A stretch of DNA of 24,966 bases from a virus, in IMG/VR virus record IMGVR_UViG_3300027791_000124, positions 1 through 24,966 of that record; one strand, given 5' to 3'. The translations under genes and the position numbers were made by a program. The notes below the pieces were generated by a model, which saw only the letters and a program-made list of their open reading frames with translations, did no database searches and was not told where the DNA came from. Of this stretch, positions 7,620 through 15,929 are shown one piece after another; position 1 is the first letter of the stretch; every line of letters starts with the position of its first letter.

Positions 7620-9497
7620 TTATAGTATTTCACAACCACCGCCAGTACAGGCAAGCTCTTGTGACCCAGTTGTATTATCCTCTTTCTCAAATTGAGCGAG
7701 GTCTTCCCAATTAACGTTAGAAGGCATAGCAGCTTTTAATGCTTCATACTTTTCTTCTGAAATATCTTCATAGGGGGCTTGCTGATATACGTGGTCGCTC
7801 CTAGGCAACAGGCTGATGCCACTACATATCTCAAAATTGTCCCAAATCCACTGACATACTTGTAAATACTCACTATCTGTATAGTATACAGTTATACTAG
7901 GCTTATGCTCGCACCAGTTATTTTGATATGTCTTCCATAATGCCAGTTGTTCCATAGCTCCCACTTCGCTTACCGTTATACTATCTTCAGGCGCTTTTAC
8001 GGGAAAACTAAATACTACAGTACTATCGTTCATTACATCTTTTTCTACAGGGAATCCTGCTTGTTCCATATAGATTGCCAGTGGGTCTTTTCTATCCGAG
8101 CGCACTCTTCTAACATAATGCTTAGAAAAACGAGGATGGATACCGGAAGCACTATCAACAAGCTGACTAACAGTACCGCTTGGCTTAACGCATGTAATAG
8201 CCACAGACTGATGAACCCCAAGTTTCTCAGCCCACTCTTTATTTGTTGCAATCGAAACATCTCTCATCTCCTGTAACCATGAGGGTAACTCAGCAGAGTC
8301 TGTTCCTAACACAGCGTGGTCCATTATACCTGTTAAACTTACACCTAACAAAGCCTCTTCTTCCGTATTACGTTTCCAACGTACTCGTAAATATCTAAAA
8401 TCAGTAAGACTAGACTGAAGTGTTCCAATAATTGTTGCAAGTCGTACCTTACGCTTTAAAGTATCTAATGTATCATCTGCTCGTACTACTACTTCTGATA
8501 GGTTACAAAACTCATTACTTCTAAGAATAATCTCAGAACATGGGTTTGTACCGAAGTCTTGTTCGGCATCTCTACGCCCATTTCTAGCTGCAATTTTTTG
8601 TGCCGCTACTCGACTAAAGATGCCACGCTCACCTGCTTTAGACTCATAAAGGTTCTTCATTTCAGTTAAGAATGCTTCAAAATCTGGCTTCTCAGTATAA
8701 GCTACTGAGTTGTTAGCTAAACGACGTTGTCCTTCATTTCTCCACCAGTCGCCAGACTTAGCTTTTGACATACGTTGATCTGATAAGTTAGAGAGACTAA
8801 TAAGAGCAGAACGGCGTACACCACCTACTACTACAATATCTGCAATCTTGCAACATACATCATGACACTCAATACTGGTCAGCTTTCGGCCCCCTGCTTT
8901 AGTAAAAACTCCTACACAGAAGTTAAACAAGTCTATCAAAGGCTCTGGTCCGCTTGCGCGCCCACCGAATGTTTTAAGTCTAGCACCTGCAGGACGTACT
9001 CTGCCCATATCCCATTCAGGTATTTTTCCTGCATAAAGCATAGCAATCAGCTCACGAAAGGCACTAGCCCATCCTAGCTTACTATCGCTCACTACAATAG
9101 TAGAGCTTGTTTTATGAAAAGTCTCTGCTACTTCAGGTAGTTTAGCAATAAAATTACGTTCAACACTAAATCCTACCCCTGTACCACACATAAGAACATA
9201 CATTAGCTCATCAAAAGCTCTAGGATGGTCAATGTGCAGATAGCTGCAGTTAAAGCCTGCTACGTTATCTCTTTTAAGTGCTTCGCCTGCTGTCATCATA
9301 CAACGCATAGAAGGCATCACATCCATACTATGAATAGCTTTATATATTTCTAAGGCTTCTTCGTCGTTTAATTGTTCTCTTTCTTTCCAGAAATCTATAT
9401 ATCTTTGAATAGTCTCTTCCCAGGTCTCCCTACGGTTCTCTACATCTAGCCAACGAGCATATCGACTCTTGTGAATAAAACTTTGATACTGATCCAT
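7620..9497 (-). CDS. nrdJ: Adenosylcobalamin-dependent (class II, monomeric type) ribonucleotide reductase
   Basis: A 625-aa enzyme that reduces ribonucleoside triphosphates (or diphosphates) to deoxynucleotides in the cytoplasm. Radical and redox residues are all visible. Cys84 (GFNCSY) and Cys331 form the substrate-reducing pair. Cys320 in NPCSE is the thiyl position and Glu322 the general base. The Cys320-Cys331 gap of 11 equals that of the Lactobacillus RTPR (408/419). The C-terminal shuttle pair is Cys617/Cys622 (ACTGGGCEIL), with the same spacing as RTPR 731/736. The N-terminus (YARWLDVENRRETWEETI) is typical of phage class II enzymes. No small subunit gene is needed or seen. The start ATG overlaps the upstream stop (TAATG), and a strong GGGAGGAG lies 9 nt before it, inside the end of the flap endonuclease gene. 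T5 instead uses a class I NrdA/NrdB pair, so this is a replacement in an otherwise T5-like block. Confidence 0.95.
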   Translation of the reverse strand: MDQYQSFIHKSRYARWLDVENRRETWEETIQRYIDFWKEREQLNDEEALEIYKAIHSMDVMPSMRCMMTAGEALKRDNVAGFNCSYLHIDHPRAFDELMYVLMCGTGVGFSVERNFIAKLPEVAETFHKTSSTIVVSDSKLGWASAFRELIAMLYAGKIPEWDMGRVRPAGARLKTFGGRASGPEPLIDLFNFCVGVFTKAGGRKLTSIECHDVCCKIADIVVVGGVRRSALISLSNLSDQRMSKAKSGDWWRNEGQRRLANNSVAYTEKPDFEAFLTEMKNLYESKAGERGIFSRVAAQKIAARNGRRDAEQDFGTNPCSEIILRSNEFCNLSEVVVRADDTLDTLKRKVRLATIIGTLQSSLTDFRYLRVRWKRNTEEEALLGVSLTGIMDHAVLGTDSAELPSWLQEMRDVSIATNKEWAEKLGVHQSVAITCVKPSGTVSQLVDSASGIHPRFSKHYVRRVRSDRKDPLAIYMEQAGFPVEKDVMNDSTVVFSFPVKAPEDSITVSEVGAMEQLALWKTYQNNWCEHKPSITVYYTDSEYLQVCQWIWDNFEICSGISLLPRSDHVYQQAPYEDISEEKYEALKAAMPSNVNWEDLAQFEKEDNTTGSQELACTGGGCEIL

Positions 9498-10327
9498 TAT
9501 ACCATTCTCCTCCCTATTTCGGATACGTTATCCTTTCCTATTGCGTCATCGCAATATGTTACTAAGTCCATCAACTCATAGTTTTTCAATAATACTTCCG
9601 CATTTAAATTTAATTCAGTTATATACTTATAATGTCCCTCTATAGGAATATTATCATATATAGTCATTGCATCTCCATACTGATCTATAAGCTGCTCGGC
9701 TCTCTTTGGGCCTATACCTGCAATACCGGGAACGTTATCCCCTTTATCACCAGTTAAGCACTTAAAAGAAATATACTCTTCTGGAGTTACATTGTAATGC
9801 TCACTCCAATTATCTATTGTTACTTCTTTACGAGTAACGTATGAGAAACGGCTTACGCCTTCTTGTATTAGCAAGTCCCAATCTCTATCACTAGAAACTA
9901 GCCAAATCTCATCTAATCCGTACTTGTCTTTTTCTTTAACAAGGTGGGCAGCAAGATCATCTGCCTCTACACCTTGGTATCTTAGTACAGTGTAACTTTC
10001 GCTTAACAGCTCTAGTGTTCCTTCGTACTCGTCGAAGAAGTCTATAAATGCCTGTTTTTCTTGCTCTGTTTGTGTAGCATACTTATCTTTTCGATTCTGT
10101 TTATACTCTGGTAATATCGCTTTCCTATAAGAGGAGGAGCCCCAATCTGCTGTAATAATAATATTACCACAATTGTAAGACTGCGCTAGGGATTTTACGG
10201 TTTGTACATACTCATCTCTAAAATCTGTTCTATTTTGGTGTTTCCACCGAAAGGCTAAGTTCAAGGCATCAATTACAATTGTCTTACCTTTGGAGCCTTT
10301 TGTTCTCTCTTTAAAATTAAAAGCCAC
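9497..10327 (-). CDS. 5'-3' exonuclease / flap endonuclease (T5 D15 type)
   Basis: A 276-aa structure-specific nuclease that removes 5' flaps and RNA primers during lagging-strand synthesis. Metal-binding acids are in place: Asp20 (VIDALN), Asp61 (TADWG), Glu121/Asp123/Asp124 (VEADDLA), Asp147 and Asp149 (SSDRDWD), Asp194 and Asp197 (GDKGDN). A helix-hairpin-helix (GIAGIGPKRAEQLI) follows. The spacing matches what I recall for T5 FEN (E128/D130/D131 and D201/D204). The start is GTG with GGAG 7 nt upstream. It overlaps the upstream nuclease gene by 11 nt and the RNR start by 1 nt. There is no polymerase fusion: the polymerase in this window carries only the 3'-5' exonuclease, so this protein supplies the 5' nuclease in trans. 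Confidence 0.95.
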   Translation of the reverse strand: MAFNFKERTKGSKGKTIVIDALNLAFRWKHQNRTDFRDEYVQTVKSLAQSYNCGNIIITADWGSSSYRKAILPEYKQNRKDKYATQTEQEKQAFIDFFDEYEGTLELLSESYTVLRYQGVEADDLAAHLVKEKDKYGLDEIWLVSSDRDWDLLIQEGVSRFSYVTRKEVTIDNWSEHYNVTPEEYISFKCLTGDKGDNVPGIAGIGPKRAEQLIDQYGDAMTIYDNIPIEGHYKYITELNLNAEVLLKNYELMDLVTYCDDAIGKDNVSEIGRRMV

Positions 10328-10763
10328 TTATAAACTCCACTTCTTCTAGTTCTAACCAAACGTCTGCTAGTAGTATGTAACAATTTAAGAATGCTATATG
10401 TAAATACTGAATAGTATTAAGCGGCTTAAGTTCAGTTACTACAAAGACCTTTGATCTGTCATATTTAAAAAACAGCAGGGGCTTTTGATCTCCCCCCGCT
10501 GCTTGAAACACTACCTTTCTCCACCACCTTATTAGATTATTTGTTTTCTGTGCTGTAAATACTTTATCTGTCAGTGGCGAATCTTTATAGTTTTTTACTT
10601 CGATACAATAAAAGTTCCTGTTGTTAGGGACATATAAGTCTCCTTTCAGGTATTCAAGAGCTCCAGAGGCTGGTACTCTTTCAAACTTCAATCCCGTCGC
10701 TTCCCTCAGCATGTCCCTCACTAGGTACTCGCCCCTCGCTCCCTTCGCTCTTGAGTCTACCAT
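10317..10763 (-). CDS. PD-(D/E)XK nuclease, Holliday-junction-resolvase-like (T5 D14 position)
   Basis: A 148-aa protein with the Hjc-like order of motifs: KGARGEYLVRDML (Glu12), RVPASGA, GDLYVP (Asp42) and CIEVKNYK (Glu55-Val-Lys57), the E-x-K half of the PD-(D/E)XK active site. Archaeal Hjc and many phage resolvases share this pattern, so branch cleavage of recombination intermediates is likely. A VRR-type repair nuclease is the alternative. The ATG has GAGG 6 nt upstream, within a polypurine run that also codes for Lys/Glu in the overlapping small ORF. It sits between SbcC and the flap endonuclease exactly as D14 does in T5. Confidence 0.8.
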   Translation of the reverse strand: MVDSRAKGARGEYLVRDMLREATGLKFERVPASGALEYLKGDLYVPNNRNFYCIEVKNYKDSPLTDKVFTAQKTNNLIRWWRKVVFQAAGGDQKPLLFFKYDRSKVFVVTELKPLNTIQYLHIAFLNCYILLADVWLELEEVEFISGF

Positions 10764-10857
10764 CTTCTTCCTCTTCTTCCTTCTTCTTAGCTTCCGCTTC
10801 CGCTTCTGCTTCTTGTCTTGATTTGCTCCACCATATTCTTCGTCTATTTGCTAACAT
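10681..10857 (-). CDS. Small, highly charged ORF overlapping the D14-type gene
   Basis: 58 codons from the ATG at 10857. The SbcC stop (TAG at 10859-10861) is one base upstream and GGAG lies 5 nt before the ATG, so the translation signal is good. The product has a basic/aromatic start (MLANRRRIWWSKS), then a Glu/Ala/Lys run and a Glu/Gly/Ser tail. It overlaps the first 83 nt of the nuclease gene in another frame. Its purine-rich codons create the Shine-Dalgarno of that gene. It may be a real small protein or mainly a coupling leader that brings ribosomes to the nuclease start. The same DNA in the nuclease frame reads as a very basic tract without a start codon. Confidence 0.45.
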   Translation of the reverse strand: MLANRRRIWWSKSRQEAEAEAEAKKKEEEEEDGRLKSEGSEGRVPSEGHAEGSDGIEV

Positions 10858-10858
10858 A

Positions 10859-12652
10859 CTACTCCAGTATACTAATGTTTCCATTCTTAACGACTTCTAT
10901 CTTCTCAAGTAGTGGATGAGACCAGCCATGCGATACTATGTAAGTGTTCAAATCTTCTTTCAATAGAACCTCTACTAGCTTCTCCCTTCCTTGATCGTCT
11001 AGAACGTTGGTTACTTCATCCAAAAACAATATATTGATTTTGGACTTTGAAATACTACTCATTAGCTTACGAATAGCTATAAGAGTAGCGGTGTTAACAC
11101 GGGCTAATTCACCCGAAGATAAAGCTAAAATGTCTACAATATTACCATTATCGGTAATCTCAACGTTCAGTTTATCATTAGATACTACAAACTCAAGAGT
11201 GAAGCGACCATCTGAAAGCTCTGCTAAGTATTCATTTGCCATTTCTTCTAGTTCGCCTACAAGATTTTCTATCTTATAAGCCAACAATCCATTAGTACTA
11301 AAAGACTTCTTTAATACTTCAAGGTTTGATTCCAGACTTTGGTTCGTTATTAGTTTGTTTTTGTACTCCTCCTGTTGCTCGACAAACTCGCCTGTCTGCT
11401 CTTGTATTACCTGGATTCGTGTATTTCGACGAGTCCTTTCTTGATTTTCTTTCGATATTTTTGCAATTTCTAACTTTGCTGACTCTAGTTTTTCCTGCAA
11501 GTCAACAATTCCACTATCAAGAGCCTCGCGATCAACTTGAGCTACTTGTAGACTATTATCTACAGAGCGGTACAAGCTTTCCCAGTCCTGCCTTGCTTTT
11601 TCATTTATAGAAAATTGTGTATTATTTTCTTTAATCTGTTCTATCAAAGGCTTTAACCTATTAGTGTTAGTTACCGCCTCCGCGTGCTCTGCAGTGGAAT
11701 CTGCCACCATTTTTAACTCTGCGGAAATATCAATAGATTGCTTACAAGTAGGGCACTCTTCTTTAATTGATTCTAATTGTTTCAAAGTACGCGTTGCACC
11801 CGTAGCGACTGCTTGCCACGAGCCTAACTCTTTTTGCAACGTATCGTATGACTGTATACTATTAATAGGACAAGCCTGAATAGCACTAATATCTATACTT
11901 TGCAACAACGACTTATATTGGTTATTTGTTGTAATTTTTTTATTGATTTCCGAGATATTTTGAAGTTCTATCATTAGAGAACGCAATGCCTTCTCATCTT
12001 CTGATGTGTTAATATCTGAATCCAACAGAGGTAGTATGTTGGCCTCGGTCAATTTATTTGTTTCTAACCATCTTTCAACTGTCTCTAACTTCCCTGTTAT
12101 CGTAGATGATACTAAAGCCACCTCTTTTGTTGCGTTTTTAAAGACTTCGAATAACTCAACGTATTTCTCTAAGTGTAACAAGTCTATCAAAAACTTCTTC
12201 CTATTAGCATCGGTCGCAGTAAGAAACTGTAAACTTGCATTAGTATTCTGATAAACTAGCTGAGAGAATGTTTTAAAGTCAACTCCAAGAACTTCCTGCA
12301 ATGTTTTATAAGTATTCGTAGCCGTATGGCTAGAGATATCAGTACTGTTCTTTTCTAGTTTTACTTTAATATTTGTTTTACGGTTGATAGTAATTTCGTA
12401 AGTGTCTCCGTCTTTTACGAATGATAAATAAATATTATAACCATCCTTAATATAACGGTTTGGAATATCTGCTTTCTTTATGCCTTTAGAGTTCTTGTTG
12501 TACAATGCTTCTTCAATAATTAACGGTATGGAGGACTTCCCCATACCGTTAGTGCCAAGTATTTGTGTAACCGTATTGTCGTTTAATTGTAACTCATTAC
12601 CAGAACCATAGCTAAAGCAGTTATCCCATCTCAACGTTTGTAATGTAATCAT
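10859..12652 (-). CDS. SbcC/Rad50-like recombination ATPase (T5 D13, T4 gp46 type)
   Basis: 597 aa, the ATPase subunit of a DNA end-processing nuclease complex with the neighbouring SbcD. Walker A is GTNGMGKS at 33-40. A long coiled coil follows, carrying a CPTC zinc hook at Cys300/Cys303. The returning coil leads to the ABC signature LSSGE (511-515), Walker B ILFLDE (541-546) and an H-loop His575 (IVSHGW). The length is like T4 gp46 and much shorter than E. coli SbcC. The ATG has AGGAG 6 nt upstream, within the 32-nt overlap with SbcD. The expected role is resection of DNA ends for recombination-dependent replication and host DNA breakdown. Confidence 0.95.
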   Translation of the reverse strand: MITLQTLRWDNCFSYGSGNELQLNDNTVTQILGTNGMGKSSIPLIIEEALYNKNSKGIKKADIPNRYIKDGYNIYLSFVKDGDTYEITINRKTNIKVKLEKNSTDISSHTATNTYKTLQEVLGVDFKTFSQLVYQNTNASLQFLTATDANRKKFLIDLLHLEKYVELFEVFKNATKEVALVSSTITGKLETVERWLETNKLTEANILPLLDSDINTSEDEKALRSLMIELQNISEINKKITTNNQYKSLLQSIDISAIQACPINSIQSYDTLQKELGSWQAVATGATRTLKQLESIKEECPTCKQSIDISAELKMVADSTAEHAEAVTNTNRLKPLIEQIKENNTQFSINEKARQDWESLYRSVDNSLQVAQVDREALDSGIVDLQEKLESAKLEIAKISKENQERTRRNTRIQVIQEQTGEFVEQQEEYKNKLITNQSLESNLEVLKKSFSTNGLLAYKIENLVGELEEMANEYLAELSDGRFTLEFVVSNDKLNVEITDNGNIVDILALSSGELARVNTATLIAIRKLMSSISKSKINILFLDEVTNVLDDQGREKLVEVLLKEDLNTYIVSHGWSHPLLEKIEVVKNGNISILE

Positions 12653-13580
12653 TAAAAACTCCTAGTATATCTGGTACTTTATCAAGGTCTATTTCTAGTA
12701 TGTAAGTTAAGTACTCTACTAGCTCTTCTTGTACTGTCATTTCTTTATCTATAATTAACGCAGCCTCCGACTTTCGTTTTACTACTTTCTTATCCAGTAG
12801 TTCGGAGTTCTTTACTGAGGCAAGGTCTTGTATGTTACCTTCTACTTCATAAATAGTGTGATCAAAGGTAGTAGCTATCATATCTTTTTCACTACTAACT
12901 GTTTTACGGATAAGCTGTGGTAGATTAAACTCTTCCCATAGCCAAGTCCAGTTTGCTTCATTTATAAATAGATAGCCTGTCTTTACTTTGTTTCTGTGAA
13001 AGGAAGTAGTCATAGGGCTACCTGGGTATACAATATTACCTTGCGTATTGCTGTGGGCATGTAGATCACCTGCGAACACAACAGGAAAGTCATCAAAGAT
13101 AGACAAATCTACTTCTGGTTTAACGTGCGGAGGAATCTCTCCCCGAACGTGTGTGAATAAAGGCATACTGTTATCAAAATGATCTACTGCACCTTTTTTA
13201 TGTAGGTCTGCATAAGGTAGTATACCAAACCCTAAATCATAGTCTATGTATGATATATCTACTATGTGTATAAAAGGGTTTATATCTCTAGATACCTGCT
13301 TTAACTGAGAAAAGAATGTCTTATTCTTTTTAGTAGCTTCATGGTTTCCGTCATAGATAATAGTTGGAATCCCTACTCTCCGAATAAACGAAAAATAGAG
13401 TTCCAACTCTTCCATATTAGGAAGACGATCAAAAAGATCGCCTCCTATTATGTGCATACTACATTGCTTTTCTAGATCATAAACTTGGTCAAAGAACATT
13501 TGATAACGGTTTATAGCCCATTTTACTGGAACATTTTTCTGTCCCAGCTTAATATGCCAGTCTGCCGTGTACAATATCAC
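12621..13580 (-). CDS. SbcD/Mre11-like nuclease (T5 D12, T4 gp47 type)
   Basis: A 319-aa calcineurin-like metallophosphoesterase. Metal ligands are visible in order: Asp7 and His9 (TADWHIK), Asp48 (GGDLFD), Asn79-His80 (DGNHEAT), His144 (FTHVRG), and His174/His176 (GDLHAH). This is the nuclease partner of SbcC; the 32-nt gene overlap supports a fixed stoichiometry. The start is GTG, sharing GTGA with the stop of the upstream SSB gene. The C-terminal third is the partner-binding and capping region and is less conserved. Confidence 0.95.
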   Translation of the reverse strand: MILYTADWHIKLGQKNVPVKWAINRYQMFFDQVYDLEKQCSMHIIGGDLFDRLPNMEELELYFSFIRRVGIPTIIYDGNHEATKKNKTFFSQLKQVSRDINPFIHIVDISYIDYDLGFGILPYADLHKKGAVDHFDNSMPLFTHVRGEIPPHVKPEVDLSIFDDFPVVFAGDLHAHSNTQGNIVYPGSPMTTSFHRNKVKTGYLFINEANWTWLWEEFNLPQLIRKTVSSEKDMIATTFDHTIYEVEGNIQDLASVKNSELLDKKVVKRKSEAALIIDKEMTVQEELVEYLTYILEIDLDKVPDILGVFNDYITNVEMG

Positions 13581-14203
13581 TTTACAGCAAACTCTTGTTC
13601 CAGAGCTTCGTCATCTGTTTCTGCACCGTGATTGCGAGTGCGATCAAGCAGCTCTTTCTGGGCATCAGGTGTGGGGCGGGTCATAACGTCGTCCATAGAC
13701 TTCAACTCGCTAATAGCGGTAAGTTCGTCTGCAGTAAGAGCACGTGGCTTACACTTAAGTGCTTGCAGTTGGTACTCTACGTTATAAGGAAGGGGGCCAG
13801 TTTTTACTCGCTTGAAACAAATGTCCCAGCCAGTAGTATGGTCAGTTGGGTCGCCTAAATCTTCTGCAGCGGTAATAATTTGCTCCCACAGCTTCTTCTT
13901 TAGGTTTACTACTTTTACTTCTCCGTTGTCGATACATTGCGTAGCATAGCTCCAACCACATTTAAGGTCAGGGTAATACTCTCGAACCCAGTCTTTTTCC
14001 AGGTTATTAAAACGCTCAGCATCTCGATCAAACGATAGGCATTCCATAGGAATATTTTTGTCGTTCTCACCTTTAATCCAATATACATAGCGAGCAAGAA
14101 TGTCGCCTACGATACGCATTTTATTGTCGCCATCGGTGTACTGGTAAGCTGAGAGGGATGATTTTTGGGCAGAACCCTTTTGTTTGTTAAATGAAATAGC
14201 CAT
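13577..14203 (-). CDS. gp32-like single-stranded DNA-binding protein
   Basis: A 208-aa protein with a basic start (FNKQKGSAQKS), a beta-rich core (RIVGDILARYVYWIKG; KDWVREYYPDLKCGW; LGDPTDHTTGWDICFKRVKTG at roughly 116-136) and an acidic, flexible C-terminus (ETDDEALEQEF). This combination is typical of phage SSBs of the gp32 group, whose acidic tails recruit replication partners. No clear zinc site is seen, unlike T4 gp32. Codon use is richer in GC and favours CGT/CGC for Arg, unlike neighbours that use AGA/AGG, which fits high expression. The start overlaps the previous stop (TAATG). A recombination mediator is less likely. The assignment is by pattern memory and needs a profile search. Confidence 0.7.
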   Translation of the reverse strand: MAISFNKQKGSAQKSSLSAYQYTDGDNKMRIVGDILARYVYWIKGENDKNIPMECLSFDRDAERFNNLEKDWVREYYPDLKCGWSYATQCIDNGEVKVVNLKKKLWEQIITAAEDLGDPTDHTTGWDICFKRVKTGPLPYNVEYQLQALKCKPRALTADELTAISELKSMDDVMTRPTPDAQKELLDRTRNHGAETDDEALEQEFAVK

Positions 14204-14604
14204 TAGTGCATAGTCTCCAGTGTAACTTCTTCGTATATTAAAGTAATTTCATCCTCTAATACAATCAGTAGTCTGTTATCTTTTATAGTTTCTAAATCCA
14301 CAGGACAATGTAGTGGGTCTAGCGTGGTTTTGCCGGTTGCCATATATTCACTATAACTTCTAAGCGAAGCCATAGCATAATAAACACATAGTTCCCGAGG
14401 TGTGTACTTATAAGCATTGAAAAGCAGAAATTCAGGATGTAGTAAAAAACTAGTACCTGTAAAATTCTTTTGGGCATATTTATATATGTAATCGTATTTA
14501 TTGCGTGGAATCTTCTCTTTTATGAGCATTTCCATTATCATATTACATAGCGAAATATTGCCGTCCGCTGAATCAAAAACCTTCTTCCAATCAAATAAGA
14601 TCAT
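14203..14604 (-). CDS. Conserved phage protein of unknown function (T5 D11 position)
   Basis: A 133-aa soluble protein starting MILFDWKKVFDSADGNI. It has an internal region FTGTSFLLHPEFLLFNAYKY and a helix YTPRELCVYYAMASLRSYSEY. I recognise the type as recurring in phage replication blocks but know no function. No nuclease, ATPase or zinc motif is seen. A perfect promoter -10 box ends only one base before the ATG and there is no Shine-Dalgarno, so either the gene is translated from longer transcripts or the start is elsewhere. It shares TAATG with the SSB gene downstream. Confidence 0.75.
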   Translation of the reverse strand: MILFDWKKVFDSADGNISLCNMIMEMLIKEKIPRNKYDYIYKYAQKNFTGTSFLLHPEFLLFNAYKYTPRELCVYYAMASLRSYSEYMATGKTTLDPLHCPVDLETIKDNRLLIVLEDEITLIYEEVTLETMH

Positions 14605-14605
14605 T

Positions 14606-14634
14606 ATTATACTTTAAATTTACCATATTGTCAA
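14606..14634 (-). promoter_or_regulatory. Consensus sigma70 promoter before the D11-SSB-SbcDC group
   Basis: On the - strand TTGACA (14634-14629), a 17-bp spacer, then TATAAT (14611-14606), both perfect. The sequence before the -35 box (ATTCTTGACA) matches the other - strand promoters here. The expected transcription start (about 14599) falls inside the first codons of the 133-aa ORF, so this promoter cannot give an mRNA containing that ATG. Confidence 0.8.
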
Positions 14635-14645
14635 GAATTATTTTT

Positions 14646-15929
14646 TTAAAGGTATTTCATTTCCCAGCCCTGCTTCATATAGAACCCAACACGATTTGTG
14701 GCTTGTTTTCGAGCCGTATTTCCTTTCAGGTGTATATCAACTATAACAGGGCTTGTCTTACCTTCCTTTTTACGAATCACTCGACCTATTAGCTGTGTCA
14801 ATAGTGGTTCATTATTTACTGGTGTTGCTAGTATCAAACAGCTTAATGTATCTACTGAGATACCTTCTGAGAAAATTGCTTGAGTTCCATACAATACATT
14901 CTTGTCGCCTGTAAGTATTTCTTCTACTAGCGTTTCTCTATCTTCGTGCGCTACATCACCTGTAACACATATTGCTTTGTCTCCGGTCAGCTCCGCACAG
15001 GCTTTAAGAAAGCTAACCCTGTCACTTACTACTAGAACCTTATGCCCTTTTGCAGCGTAGGCTGCAGCAAGCATAGATATAGTATGTCTATACTCTTCAT
15101 CATTAGCTAATTTTGTTACTCTATTTGCCCAAGGTGTTTTATTGCCATCCATAAATCTAATATCAGATTGTACTAGATGAATGGTAGGGGTCATATAGTT
15201 TTCCTTCGGGGGCTTAAATAGCTTGCTTCCAAAATAGTCTCTGAATACGACGTGCTTTCCATCCTTTCTCTCTATGGTTCCAGATAAACCTATCTTATAT
15301 CTACAGTAGTTTGTATCTAGTATCTTAGAAAAGGTCGGACTACTAACGTGGTGCATCTCATCCAGTATGACAGTGCCAAACTCTTTACGAATCTTGTCTA
15401 CGTTTCGGTATAAAGTCTGCGTATTCCCTATCACGATGGGAGCATCAAGTTCAAATCTTCCACTGCCTATAATACCCGCGTCAATATCAAATACTTTTTT
15501 TACTTCTTTAGCCCACTGATTACGCAGAGGGACAGTGTGGGTAACCACAAGTGTTTTTTGACCTAACTTGCCTGCTATTGCGAGACCTGTAAAAGTCTTT
15601 CCCCAACTGACCCAAGCGTTAATTATGGAGTTATCTTCGAGTTCATCATAAACCTTCTGTTGGCTTTCTCGTAGCTCAAACTTGAAGTCTGGAAAGTCGA
15701 TAGGCTTTGTAACACGCTTATCGACTATTTCATAATGCTCTGGTATCAAATCCATCCTTCCAATAGGTAATGTAACCAAGCCGTTACGAATAATTCCCAT
15801 ATTCTTAATTACTTGAGGTGGATCAAGTGGATTGTACGAAGGTATTGTATAAGTAAGTTCCTTATCAATACTCTCCTGTAATTCAGGAGTGCAATCCATG
15901 TAAATCCTATGACTTATAACTGCCTTCAC
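14646..15929 (-). CDS. Superfamily 2 DNA helicase, UvsW / T5 D10 type
   Basis: A 427-aa helicase likely to remodel branched DNA (fork regression, D-loop and R-loop clearing). Motif order: an N-terminal DNA-binding region, ELRESQQKVYDEL (Q-motif-like), a Walker A variant AWVSWGKT (105-112), VVTHTVPLRNQW (Ia), DEMHH (190-194, motif II), GLSGTIER (III), then VLVVSDRVSF (IV) and QLIGRVIRKK (379-388, motif VI with two Arg). The P-loop has Trp where a Gly is usual (S-W-G-K-T), a pattern I associate with UvsW-type phage helicases. The GTG start shares GTGA with the PhoH stop. Its place upstream of D11-D15 matches T5 D10. Confidence 0.92.
   Translation of the reverse strand: MKAVISHRIYMDCTPELQESIDKELTYTIPSYNPLDPPQVIKNMGIIRNGLVTLPIGRMDLIPEHYEIVDKRVTKPIDFPDFKFELRESQQKVYDELEDNSIINAWVSWGKTFTGLAIAGKLGQKTLVVTHTVPLRNQWAKEVKKVFDIDAGIIGSGRFELDAPIVIGNTQTLYRNVDKIRKEFGTVILDEMHHVSSPTFSKILDTNYCRYKIGLSGTIERKDGKHVVFRDYFGSKLFKPPKENYMTPTIHLVQSDIRFMDGNKTPWANRVTKLANDEEYRHTISMLAAAYAAKGHKVLVVSDRVSFLKACAELTGDKAICVTGDVAHEDRETLVEEILTGDKNVLYGTQAIFSEGISVDTLSCLILATPVNNEPLLTQLIGRVIRKKEGKTSPVIVDIHLKGNTARKQATNRVGFYMKQGWEMKYL

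Noticed and set aside
9496-9524. TATAAT-like box before the RNR gene
   Set aside because: There is no acceptable -35 box at 16-18 bp (ATCCGA at 17 bp) and the box overlaps the RNR start codon.
10764-10860. Upstream extension of the D14-type nuclease with a very basic N-terminal tail
   Set aside because: The frame is open for about 29 codons but contains no ATG, GTG or TTG, and the ATG at 10763 has a good ribosome site.
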